Assembly: GCF_009827295.1 (NCBI RefSeq)
Contig: NZ_WTYD01000002.1
Location: 434,001 to 498,000, forward strand
Direction of reading: 5' to 3'
DNA length: 64,000 nucleotides
Origin: Qipengyuania pelagi
GTDB lineage: Bacteria; Pseudomonadota; Alphaproteobacteria; Sphingomonadales; Sphingomonadaceae
The translations under genes and the position numbers were made by a program. Every line of letters begins with the position of its first letter. Within the stretch, counting starts at the first letter, position 1. The notes under the pieces were generated by a model. That model worked only from the letters and a program-made list of their open reading frames with translations. It searched no databases and was not told the origin of the DNA. Of the stretch, positions 38,704 to 45,732 are shown piece by piece.

Positions 38704-39651
38704 ATGAGATCTCGCACCCGTATCGCCGCCCCTGCCCTGATCGCGCTCGCCGCCGTCACGCTCCCGCTTTCCGCCCAGCAACGGGCGCCGTTTTCCGTCG
38801 CCGAGACCGGGCGGAGCTACGCCTCGCTTCAGGACGCGGTCGATGCGATCGGCGCGGGCACGGGCACGGTGGTGTTCGCGCCGGGCACCTACAATGAATG
38901 CGCCGTGCAGCGCGCGGGCACGATCACCTATCGCGCGATGGAGCCGGGTTCGGCCACGCTTTCCGGCGTCGCCTGCGAAGGCAAGGGCGCGCTGGTCCTC
39001 GGCGGCGAAGGGGCGACGGTGATCGGCCTCGTCTTCTCGGATATCGCCGTGCCCGACCGCAACGGGGCGGGCATCCGCCTCGAAAGCGGCGATCTCGCCG
39101 TGACGCAGAGCTGGTTCCGCGACAGCGAGCAGGGCATCCTGACCGCGCACGATCCGAACATTCATCTGCGCATCGACAAATCGACCTTCACGCGGCTCGG
39201 CACCTGCGAGGGCGACGGGGGCTGCGCCCATTCGATCTATACCGGCGAAATCGCCGAGACCGCCGTCACGCGCAGCCGCTTCGAAGCGGGCACGGGCGGG
39301 CATTACCTGAAGAGCCGCGCGGCGCGCACGATCGTCGAGGATTCCAGCTTCGACGATGCGGCGGGGCGCGGCACGAATTACATGATCGACCTGCCCAATG
39401 GCGGCAATGGCCGGATCGTGCGCAACTGGTTCGTCCAGGGGCGCGACAAGGAGAACTGGTCCGCCTTCATCGCGGTGGGGGCGGAAGAGGGGAATTACTC
39501 GTCCGACGGCCTGGTCATATCGGACAACGACGCCCGCCTCGTCCCCGGCCTCAGGCGCAGCCCGGCCTTCATCGCCGACTGGACGGGCGACCGCCTGTCG
39601 ATCGCGAACAACGAGCTGGGCGCGGGCCTGAAGCCGTTCGAAAGCAGGTAG
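38704..39651 (+). CDS. Exported right-handed beta-helix repeat protein
   Basis: A 315-residue protein with a signal peptide (about residues 1-21, ending LPLSAQ). The first part resembles pectin-lyase/NosD-type beta-helix domains: SYASLQDAVDAIGAGTGTVVFAPG, then repeated short strands such as GATVIGLVFSDIAV and DNDARLVPG. No catalytic signature of a pectinase is recognised. It is probably periplasmic or surface-located. It starts 54 bases after recQ and converges with ribA. Confidence 0.75.
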   Translation: MRSRTRIAAPALIALAAVTLPLSAQQRAPFSVAETGRSYASLQDAVDAIGAGTGTVVFAPGTYNECAVQRAGTITYRAMEPGSATLSGVACEGKGALVLGGEGATVIGLVFSDIAVPDRNGAGIRLESGDLAVTQSWFRDSEQGILTAHDPNIHLRIDKSTFTRLGTCEGDGGCAHSIYTGEIAETAVTRSRFEAGTGGHYLKSRAARTIVEDSSFDDAAGRGTNYMIDLPNGGNGRIVRNWFVQGRDKENWSAFIAVGAEEGNYSSDGLVISDNDARLVPGLRRSPAFIADWTGDRLSIANNELGAGLKPFESR

Positions 39652-39660
39652 GGGCGTAAG

Positions 39661-40731
39661 CTACGGCAGCAGATGCCCCGCCCGGTCGCGCTTGGTGGCG
39701 AGGTAGCGGGCGTTGTGCGGGTTGTCGGGCAGGGCGTGGGGGACGCGTTCGGCAACCGTCACGCCCTCTGACTCCAGCGCCGCGACCTTGGCGGGATTGT
39801 TGGTCATCAGCCGGATGCTGGAGACGCGCAGCAGGTCGAGGATGCGCGCGGCGGTCGGAAAATCGCGCGCTTCGTCGGGCAGGCCCAGACGGGTGTTCGC
39901 GTCCACCGTGTCGTGGCCCTGATCCTGCAAGGCGTAGGCGCGCAATTTGTTGACGAGGCCGATCCCGCGCCCCTCCTGCCGCATATAGAGCAGGACGCCC
40001 CAGCTCCCGCGCCGCGCTTCGTCCGCCATGGCGTGGAGCGCGGCGTCCAATTGCGGGCCGCAATCGCATTTGAGGCTGCCGAGCACGTCTCCGGTCAGGC
40101 ATTCAGAGTGGAGGCGCACGAGGGGCGCGATGCCGGAGCGGCGCTGTCCGATCACCAGCGCGACGTGTTCGCGCGTGTCGGCGGGGCTGCGAAATGCGAT
40201 AATCTCGGCCTGTTCGAACGCCTCGACGGGCAGGCGCGCGCGCGAGGCGATGATGAGGTTCGCCGGATCGGCATAGGCCCGCGCATCGGCCAGCGTCAGT
40301 GCGACCGGCGGCTCCGCCCCCTCGGGTGCGACCATGAAGGCGGGGAGGATGCCCGCGATCCGCGCGAGGTCGAGCGCGGCGCGCGCCTGATCCGCCCAAT
40401 CGCCGTGCGGCAGCGCCTTGAACGGTCCCTTCATCGGATGCGCCAGATCGAGCGCCGGGTCCGCCACCGCCAGCGCCGCATCGCGCGAAAACCGCTCGGC
40501 CCCACGCAACAGCACCGGCTCCCCGGGAATCGCCGCCTCGCGCTGATTGGCGAGCTTCAGCGTCGCGGCGCGGCTGGCGGAGATCAGCAGCGTTTCGGCA
40601 GCCAACGCGTCGTCGTAGCACGTCTCGATCGGTTGCAGGACCGGCCCGCCATCGAGCTGGATCGGCCAGCCATGGCGCAGCGCATCGACGCCCTGTGCCG
40701 CGCGACGCGGCGAAGGTTCGGCCTCGCTCAG
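39661..40731 (-). CDS. ribA: GTP cyclohydrolase II
   Basis: The first enzyme of riboflavin synthesis, which opens the imidazole ring of GTP. The zinc site SECLTGDVLGSLKCDCG has the three cysteines, and RQEGRGIGLVNKLRAYALQ is the GTP-binding and catalytic region. An N-terminal ~150-residue extension replaces the usual RibB (DHBP synthase) part, which is typical of sphingomonads. The only well-placed start is a CTG at 40731 overlapping the xth stop (CTGA) with ACGGAA upstream, giving 356 residues. An ATG at 40842 would overlap xth by 115 bases and is less likely. Confidence 0.88.
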   Translation of the reverse strand: MSEAEPSPRRAAQGVDALRHGWPIQLDGGPVLQPIETCYDDALAAETLLISASRAATLKLANQREAAIPGEPVLLRGAERFSRDAALAVADPALDLAHPMKGPFKALPHGDWADQARAALDLARIAGILPAFMVAPEGAEPPVALTLADARAYADPANLIIASRARLPVEAFEQAEIIAFRSPADTREHVALVIGQRRSGIAPLVRLHSECLTGDVLGSLKCDCGPQLDAALHAMADEARRGSWGVLLYMRQEGRGIGLVNKLRAYALQDQGHDTVDANTRLGLPDEARDFPTAARILDLLRVSSIRLMTNNPAKVAALESEGVTVAERVPHALPDNPHNARYLATKRDRAGHLLP

Positions 40732-41537
40732 AGCGCGAATTCCGTGACGAGGGGGACGTGATCGCTGGGCTTTTCCCAGTCGCGCGCGCCTTCGTGGACA
40801 TGGTGGGCGACCGCCTGCGCGGCCAGTTCGGGGCTCGCCCACATATGGTCGAGCCTGCGCCCGCGATCATTGGCTTTCCAGTCCTTGGACCGATAGCTCC
40901 ACCAGCTGTAATAGCGTTCGGGCGCGGCAATGTGCTGGCGCCCGATATCGGCCCAGCCATGCGCGTCCATGAAGCGTTGCAGCGTGTCGACCTCGATCGG
41001 CGTGTGGCTGACGACCTTCAGCAATTGCTTGTGGCTCCAGACATCGCTTTCGAGCGGGGCGACGTTGAAATCGCCCACGATCAGCGTCGGGCGGTCGACC
41101 GTGTCGGCCCAGCGGGTCATGCGTTCGAAGAAGTCGAGCTTCTGGCCGAATTTCACATTCTGCTCGCGGTCGGGAATGTCGCCGCCCGCGGGCACGTAGA
41201 CGTTCTCGACGATCATCCCCTGATGCGCCGGATCGGTCAGTTCCACCCCGATATGGCGCGCCTCGCCATTGTCCTGCCAGTCATGCCTGGAAAAATCGCG
41301 GATCGGCACCTTCGCCACGGTGGCAACGCCGTGATAGCCCTTCTGGCCGTGCACGGCGAAATGCTCGTAACCGAGCGCGCGGAACGCCTCGTAGGGAAAC
41401 TGGTCCTCCTGGCACTTGATCTCCTGGAGGCAGAGCACGTCGGGCGCCTGTTCGGTCAGGAAGCGTTCGACGATCGGCATACGCAGCCGCACCGAGTTGA
41501 TGTTCCAAGTCGCGACGGAAAGGGTGGGGGAGGTCAT
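40728..41537 (-). CDS. xth: Exodeoxyribonuclease III
   Basis: An AP endonuclease/3'-5' exonuclease for base-excision repair; 269 residues from the ATG at 41537. EEP-family motifs are clear: VATWNINSVRLR, LCLQEIKCQ (metal-binding Glu), VGDFNVAPLESD and the terminal PSDHVPLVTEF with the catalytic His. It belongs to the XthA-type branch. The stop overlaps the likely start of ribA, indicating an operon. Confidence 0.95.
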   Translation of the reverse strand: MTSPTLSVATWNINSVRLRMPIVERFLTEQAPDVLCLQEIKCQEDQFPYEAFRALGYEHFAVHGQKGYHGVATVAKVPIRDFSRHDWQDNGEARHIGVELTDPAHQGMIVENVYVPAGGDIPDREQNVKFGQKLDFFERMTRWADTVDRPTLIVGDFNVAPLESDVWSHKQLLKVVSHTPIEVDTLQRFMDAHGWADIGRQHIAAPERYYSWWSYRSKDWKANDRGRRLDHMWASPELAAQAVAHHVHEGARDWEKPSDHVPLVTEFAL

Positions 41538-41637
41538 GCGGGCGGACTTAGGCACAGGCCGCGCGGGGGGCAAGTTTCACCGTTTCGCCACACGCGAATG
41601 TCATTTAGGGCGGATCGGACAGTCGAGGAGAATGAGG

Positions 41638-43065
41638 ATGGGGTTTGGTCGCAAGGCGGCATTGGTCGCAAGTGTGTTCACGCTGACGCTGGGTGCCTGC
41701 ACCACCGCGCAGGGGGGAACGGCGCCGGTCGCTTCGGCACCGCCCGCCGCTCCGGCACAGGCCAAGGCCAAGAACGTCATCCTCTTCATCGGTGACGGGA
41801 TGGGGATCTCGACGATCACCGCCGCGCGCATCTATGCCGGGCAGAAGCTCGGCAAATCGGGCGAGGAGCACGTGCTCCCGTTCGAGACGTTCGAGAACGT
41901 CGCGCTGGTGAAGACCTACAACACCAACGCCCAGACCCCAGACAGCGCGGGCACCGCCACCGCGATCCATTCGGGCGTGAAGACCAAGATCGGGATGCTC
42001 GGCATGGGGCCGGGAGCGATCACCGGCGATTGCGCCAGCGGGCGGGGGCATGAATTGCCGCTGCTCGGTGAAGAGGTGAAGCGGCGCGGCCTCGCGCTCG
42101 GCATCGTCAGCACCGCGCGGATCACCCATGCGACGCCCGCTTCGGTCTATGCCCGCAGCGTCGATCGCAATTGGGAGGCGGATATCGGCATTCCCGAAGG
42201 CCAGCGCGGGCAGATGTGCCGCGATATCGCGCTGCAATTGGTCGAAAGCGATTTCGACCTCGCGCTGGGCGGCGGGCGCGCGGCCTTCTTCGGAGCGGAC
42301 GGCAGCGTCCAGCGCATGGCGGCGGATGGCGACCTGCCGCGCGACTGGGCGGCGCGCACCGGCGGCAGCTATGTGAGGACGGCGGAGGAGCTGGCGGCGG
42401 CCCCTGCGGATCGCCCCGTGCTGGGCCTCTTCTCGCCCAGCCACATGACCTACATGGTCGACCGCAAGGCGGACACGACCGAGCCGACACTGACCGACCT
42501 CACCGCCAGTGCGATCGCGCGCCTGAAATCCGATCCGCAGGGCTATTACCTGATGGTCGAAGGCGGGCGAATCGATCACGGCCACCATGCGGGGCAGGCG
42601 GGCTATGCGCTGGAGGAAGCGGTCGAGTTCGCGCGCGCGATCCAGTACGCGATCGACAACACCGATCCCGAAGAGACGCTCATCATGGTCACCGCCGATC
42701 ACAGCCACGTCTTCACGATCGCGGGCTATCCCCGGCGCGGGAACGACATTCTCGGCCTGGTCCATCCGCCCGAAGGCGGCGGCGAGGACGGCGATAGCGG
42801 CGACGGCCCCTCGTTGGACTCGGACGGCAAGCCCTACACCACGCTCGGTTACGCCAATGGCCCCGGCGCGGTGAAGGGCGAACGCGGCGTGCCCGAAACG
42901 GGCGTGATGGCCCGCCAGCAATCCCTCGTCCCCATGGGATCGGAAACGCATGGCGGCGAGGATGTCGCGCTGTTCGCCCAAGGCCCCGGCGCCGAGCGCG
43001 CGCGCGGCGTGATCGAGCAGAACAGGATCTACGATATCATCCGCGCGGCGTTTGGGTGGGAATGA
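41638..43065 (+). CDS. Alkaline phosphatase (PhoA type), lipoprotein
   Basis: A zinc/magnesium phosphomonoesterase for phosphate scavenging. From ATG 41638 it has 475 residues; GAGGAG seven bases upstream supports this over the ATG at 41632. The signal peptide ends LTLGAC, a lipobox. The metal-binding FIGDGMGIS, the nucleophile Ser103 in PDSAGTATA, DHGHHAG and TADHSHVF are all present. A loop near residue 380 (PPEGGGEDGDSGDG) is very acidic and Gly-rich. It lies on the opposite strand between xth and the lolA region, next to the second copy of the structured repeat. Confidence 0.93.
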   Translation: MGFGRKAALVASVFTLTLGACTTAQGGTAPVASAPPAAPAQAKAKNVILFIGDGMGISTITAARIYAGQKLGKSGEEHVLPFETFENVALVKTYNTNAQTPDSAGTATAIHSGVKTKIGMLGMGPGAITGDCASGRGHELPLLGEEVKRRGLALGIVSTARITHATPASVYARSVDRNWEADIGIPEGQRGQMCRDIALQLVESDFDLALGGGRAAFFGADGSVQRMAADGDLPRDWAARTGGSYVRTAEELAAAPADRPVLGLFSPSHMTYMVDRKADTTEPTLTDLTASAIARLKSDPQGYYLMVEGGRIDHGHHAGQAGYALEEAVEFARAIQYAIDNTDPEETLIMVTADHSHVFTIAGYPRRGNDILGLVHPPEGGGEDGDSGDGPSLDSDGKPYTTLGYANGPGAVKGERGVPETGVMARQQSLVPMGSETHGGEDVALFAQGPGAERARGVIEQNRIYDIIRAAFGWE

Positions 43066-43101
43066 ATTCAAGGTTTGGTTTTCCGCGCGTTTGCTATTTT
43101 C

Positions 43102-43365
43102 CGCACGCCATCCGGCGTGCGATATCCTCGCGCCTATCGGCGCTGCGGGCGGGCGGTCGCCCTTGCGGACCCTGCGGGTCCGTACTCCGCGACTAAGGCT
43201 TAAAGCTGGGAATGGTCCGGTCCGCGACCAGCGGACCGCAAGCGCGACCGCGCGCCCGCAGGTGCCCCGTAGCGAAGCGAAGGGAATAGCACCGAGGACG
43301 AACCCGCGGAGGCGGGTTCGAAAAACAAACCTATTACCGAGAACGCTCGCGCGGAGGCGCGAGCG
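43102..43365. repeat. Structured intergenic repeat, copy 2
   Basis: Related to copy 1 at 32631-32959, without the 110-base duplication. Hairpins: 43102-43121 (CGCACGCC stem, ATCC loop), 43130-43143, 43151-43162, 43167-43181, 43219-43237, 43242-43253 (GCGCG-AC-CGCGC), and two GGAG-loop hairpins at 43299-43320 and 43344-43365. The first, sixth and fourth GGAG-type stems differ in sequence from copy 1 but keep pairing. It is followed 18 bases later by the strong terminator of the candidate RNA. Confidence 0.85.
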
Positions 43366-43383
43366 AAACACCAAGGCGCAAAA

Positions 43384-43417
43384 AACCCTCGTGCCGGGGG
43401 CATTGGCACGAGGGTTC
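43384..43417 (-). terminator. Strong Rho-independent terminator
   Basis: A perfect 12-bp stem (AACCCTCGTGCC / GGCACGAGGGTT) with a nine-base loop. On the minus strand it is followed by a T run (A run at 43380-43385 on the plus strand). It would end a transcript from lolA or from the candidate RNA upstream on the minus strand. The plus-strand flank is also T-rich, so it may work both ways. Confidence 0.88.
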
Positions 43418-43570
43418 CTTCTTGCGTTCGTCACGCTTGGACAGAACGGATATCTGTGAAGATCTGGGCAACAGGGGGGAACCCGTCTTCATCCGTCCTG
43501 TGAGTTATGTTCTAGGCCCGCCGGGCTTGCTGATGGATGAACATCCGCGCTCCGACTGACGCTTCACAGC
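43384..43570 (-). ncRNA. Candidate structured RNA, possibly 6S-like
   Basis: Non-coding segment between the lolA stop and the terminator at 43384. On the minus strand it carries, in order, GGATGTTC, GCAAGC, GGGCC on the 5' side and GGGTT, CCTG, TTGC, ATATCC on the 3' side, resembling the closing-stem blocks of bacterial 6S RNA, the regulator of sigma70 RNA polymerase. The CGGAT/ATCCG ends, GCAA/TTGC and outer CGTCA/TGACG segments can pair into a rod. The internal loop region is shorter than in E. coli 6S, so the identity is tentative. A weaker hairpin with GTTTTG at 43554-43581 leaves a plus-strand RNA possible. Confidence 0.4.
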
Positions 43571-43591
43571 GTCGTTTTGTCGCCCTTGCGT

Positions 43592-44251
43592 TTACCCCGG
43601 TCGACGGGACGATTTGCGCGGGTCGGAAAAGGTGAAGGCGCTGTCCGCGACCGACATCCCGTAGCGGTGATTCGACAATCTCACCGTGGTGCGATTGTTC
43701 TGCGCGTCGAGCGCGACCCAGTGGGTCAGTTTCAACCCGCCGGGCGACTTCGCGTCGCGCTGGAAGATCAGCGTGATCACGCCGAATTCGGGACGCTTGG
43801 GATCGCGCACCTCGACGCTGACGACGTCCGAATGGCTGGTCGGGACGAGCTTGCCATAGCGCTTCACGTCACGACTGGGGTCGAGCAGCGCGCCCAGCGG
43901 CGAATTGCTGATCGGCCAGCGTTCGACCTGCTTCACGTCGTAATCGACCAGATAGAGGCTCTTGCCGTTCGAGACGACCAGCATCGGCGCGCTCTTGCCG
44001 TAATCGAAGCGGATCTTGCCCGGGCGCTTCAGCGTCAGCTCGCCCGCCATGGTCTGGCCGGCGCGGTCGGTCTGGGTGAAGCTCGCCTTCATGGTCGATA
44101 TGCCGCGCAGGGCGGCGACCGCGCGGTCGAGATCGCCCGACTGGGCGACCGCAGCGGGCGGCGCGGCGATCATGGCGAGCGGGAGCGCGGCGCCGACGGC
44201 GAGCGTCAGGGCGGCGGCGAGTTTCTTGGGTTTTGAAAACACGTGGGTCAT
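43592..44251 (-). CDS. lolA: Outer-membrane lipoprotein carrier protein LolA
   Basis: A periplasmic chaperone that carries lipoproteins from the LolCDE complex to the outer membrane. From ATG 44251 (MTHVFSKPKK) it has 219 residues; the signal peptide ends APPAAVAQS. The LolA fold is supported by MKASFTQTDRAGQTMAGELT, LKRPGKIRFDYGKSAPM and SLYLVDYDVKQVERWPI. Several predicted lipoproteins in this window are potential clients. In related genomes lolA and xth are often neighbours; here the phosphatase and repeats lie between. Confidence 0.92.
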   Translation of the reverse strand: MTHVFSKPKKLAAALTLAVGAALPLAMIAAPPAAVAQSGDLDRAVAALRGISTMKASFTQTDRAGQTMAGELTLKRPGKIRFDYGKSAPMLVVSNGKSLYLVDYDVKQVERWPISNSPLGALLDPSRDVKRYGKLVPTSHSDVVSVEVRDPKRPEFGVITLIFQRDAKSPGGLKLTHWVALDAQNNRTTVRLSNHRYGMSVADSAFTFSDPRKSSRRPG

Positions 44252-44340
44252 GCTCCGTTGATGAGATCGGAGCATTGAACCATCACTGAACTGGAGGCGT
44301 TCCCGCGGTTCAGCAAACCCGGCCCGCATCCGAGACGCGC

Positions 44341-44508
44341 TTACTTGATCTTCGCTTCCTTGAACTCGACGTGCTTGCGCGCGACGGGATCGTATTTGCG
44401 GAAGGTCATCTTTTCCGTGATGTTGCGCGGGTTCTTCTTCGTCACGTAATAGAAGCCCGTATCGGCGGTCGAGACGAGCTTGATCTTGACGGTGGCAGGC
44501 TTCGCCAT
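44341..44508 (-). CDS. rpmG: 50S ribosomal protein L33
   Basis: A 55-residue ribosomal protein beginning [20 protein letters not shown]. The middle ([20 protein letters not shown]) and end ([11 protein letters not shown]) are typical L33. There are no zinc-binding Cys pairs, so it is the zinc-free type. The gene stands alone between lolA and arfB on the minus strand, with 89 bases to lolA and 148 to arfB. Confidence 0.96.
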   Translation of the reverse strand: MAKPATVKIKLVSTADTGFYYVTKKNPRNITEKMTFRKYDPVARKHVEFKEAKIK

Positions 44509-44656
44509 GGCGTGTTCCTAAAACTTTCGCTGGGGCCGCCAGACTTTCCGGCAGGCCAAAAACAAAGGGCGACGCCGCAACGCCGCCGGTCAGGCCGGGG
44601 CCATTGGGTGATTCCGGGGGAAAAGTCAAGCGGGCGGGTGCAGACCGGCGGGCCTG

Positions 44657-45061
44657 TTACCAATCCACCTTGCCCCGGTTCGCCTTGACCGCGCCGCGTT
44701 CCTTCTTGGCCTTCAGCCGTTTCACCTTGCCGACGCGGTTGACCCGGCTCTTGGCGCGGCGCTTGGGCGGGGTCAGCGCCTCGCGCAGCAGCATGGTCAG
44801 CCGTTCGCGCGCCGCTTCGCGGTTCTGGTCCTGCGTGCGATATTCGTTGGCCGTCAGGACGATCTCGCCATTCTTGGTCAGCTTGCTGCCCGCGATCTCC
44901 TTCAGCCGCTCGAATGCTTCGGGCGGCAGGCCGATGCGGAACACATCGACTCGCAATTGCACCGCCGTCGCCACCTTGTTGACGTTCTGCCCGCCGGGGC
45001 CGGAGGAAGCGATGAACTTCTCCTCCGCAATCTCCAGCGCGCGATCGGCGATTTTGCCCAT
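44657..45061 (-). CDS. arfB: Alternative ribosome-rescue factor ArfB
   Basis: A peptidyl-tRNA hydrolase that frees ribosomes stalled on truncated mRNA. It has 134 residues from ATG 45061. The GGQ motif (residues 23-25 in SSGPGGQNVNK) is present without the codon-recognition domains of full release factors. The C-terminal tail is rich in Lys/Arg (KRRAKSRVNRVGKVKRLKAK), as needed to enter the empty mRNA channel. The start overlaps the stop of the RluA-type gene by one base (TAATG). Confidence 0.94.
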   Translation of the reverse strand: MGKIADRALEIAEEKFIASSGPGGQNVNKVATAVQLRVDVFRIGLPPEAFERLKEIAGSKLTKNGEIVLTANEYRTQDQNREAARERLTMLLREALTPPKRRAKSRVNRVGKVKRLKAKKERGAVKANRGKVDW

Positions 45062-45732
45062 TATGCGGCCGTATCGGCAAATCCGAGCGCGGCGAATTCC
45101 GGCGGCAGGGGGGCGACGGCCTCGATCGGCGTCTTGCCCTCGCGCGTCACGGTCAGGCCGACGGCGTGGAGCATGGTGCGCGGCGCGGCGCCCTTCGTGG
45201 CGCCATTGCCATAGACCGGATCGCCGAGCAGCGGCAGGCCGAGCCCCGCCTCGCAATGGATACGGATCTGGTGGGTGCGGCCTGTCTCCGGCCGGAATTC
45301 GATCAGAGCGCGGCCGTCCTTCGTATCGAGCAGGCGCCAATGCGTGACCGAAGGCTTGCCCTTCTTCGCGGCGATCATGCGCCAGCCCTTCTCCGCGCTG
45401 CTGATCTTGGAAAGCGACAACTCGATCGTCCCTTCCTCGCCATTGGGTATCCCGGCGAGCACGCCGAGATAGCGTTTGCCGACCAGCCGGTCCTCGAAGG
45501 CGCGGGCGAAGCGTTTATGCGCCTTGGGGTTGCGCGCCAGCAGCAGGCATCCGCTGGTATCGGTGTCGAGGCGGTGGACGGGCAGCGGCAGGCGCTGGAA
45601 GCCGAGCTTCAGCCCGTCGAGATGATCGTCGAGGCTTTTGCCGCCGCGCCGCGGGCGATCGATCGGCAGGCCGGAAGGCTTGTCGATGACCAGCGCTTCG
45701 CCGTCTTCGTAGAGGATGGGTATCAGTGTCAT
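45061..45732 (-). CDS. RluA family pseudouridine synthase
   Basis: Converts uridine to pseudouridine in rRNA or tRNA. It has 223 residues from ATG 45732. The catalytic Asp56 is in the motif HRLDTDTSG. KRYLGVLAG and RPETGRTHQIRIHCE are the other family blocks. There is no S4 RNA-binding domain, so a single-domain RluA/TruC-type target is likely; the exact site cannot be told. The start overlaps the pabB stop by four bases, so pabBC, this gene and arfB form an overlapping operon. Confidence 0.92.
   Translation of the reverse strand: MTLIPILYEDGEALVIDKPSGLPIDRPRRGGKSLDDHLDGLKLGFQRLPLPVHRLDTDTSGCLLLARNPKAHKRFARAFEDRLVGKRYLGVLAGIPNGEEGTIELSLSKISSAEKGWRMIAAKKGKPSVTHWRLLDTKDGRALIEFRPETGRTHQIRIHCEAGLGLPLLGDPVYGNGATKGAAPRTMLHAVGLTVTREGKTPIEAVAPLPPEFAALGFADTAA

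Noticed and set aside
43052..43459. A 135-residue frame across repeat copy 2
   Set aside because: It crosses the hairpins and the terminator, and it lacks a signal or conserved domain. The shared segment with copy 1 is explained by the repeat itself.
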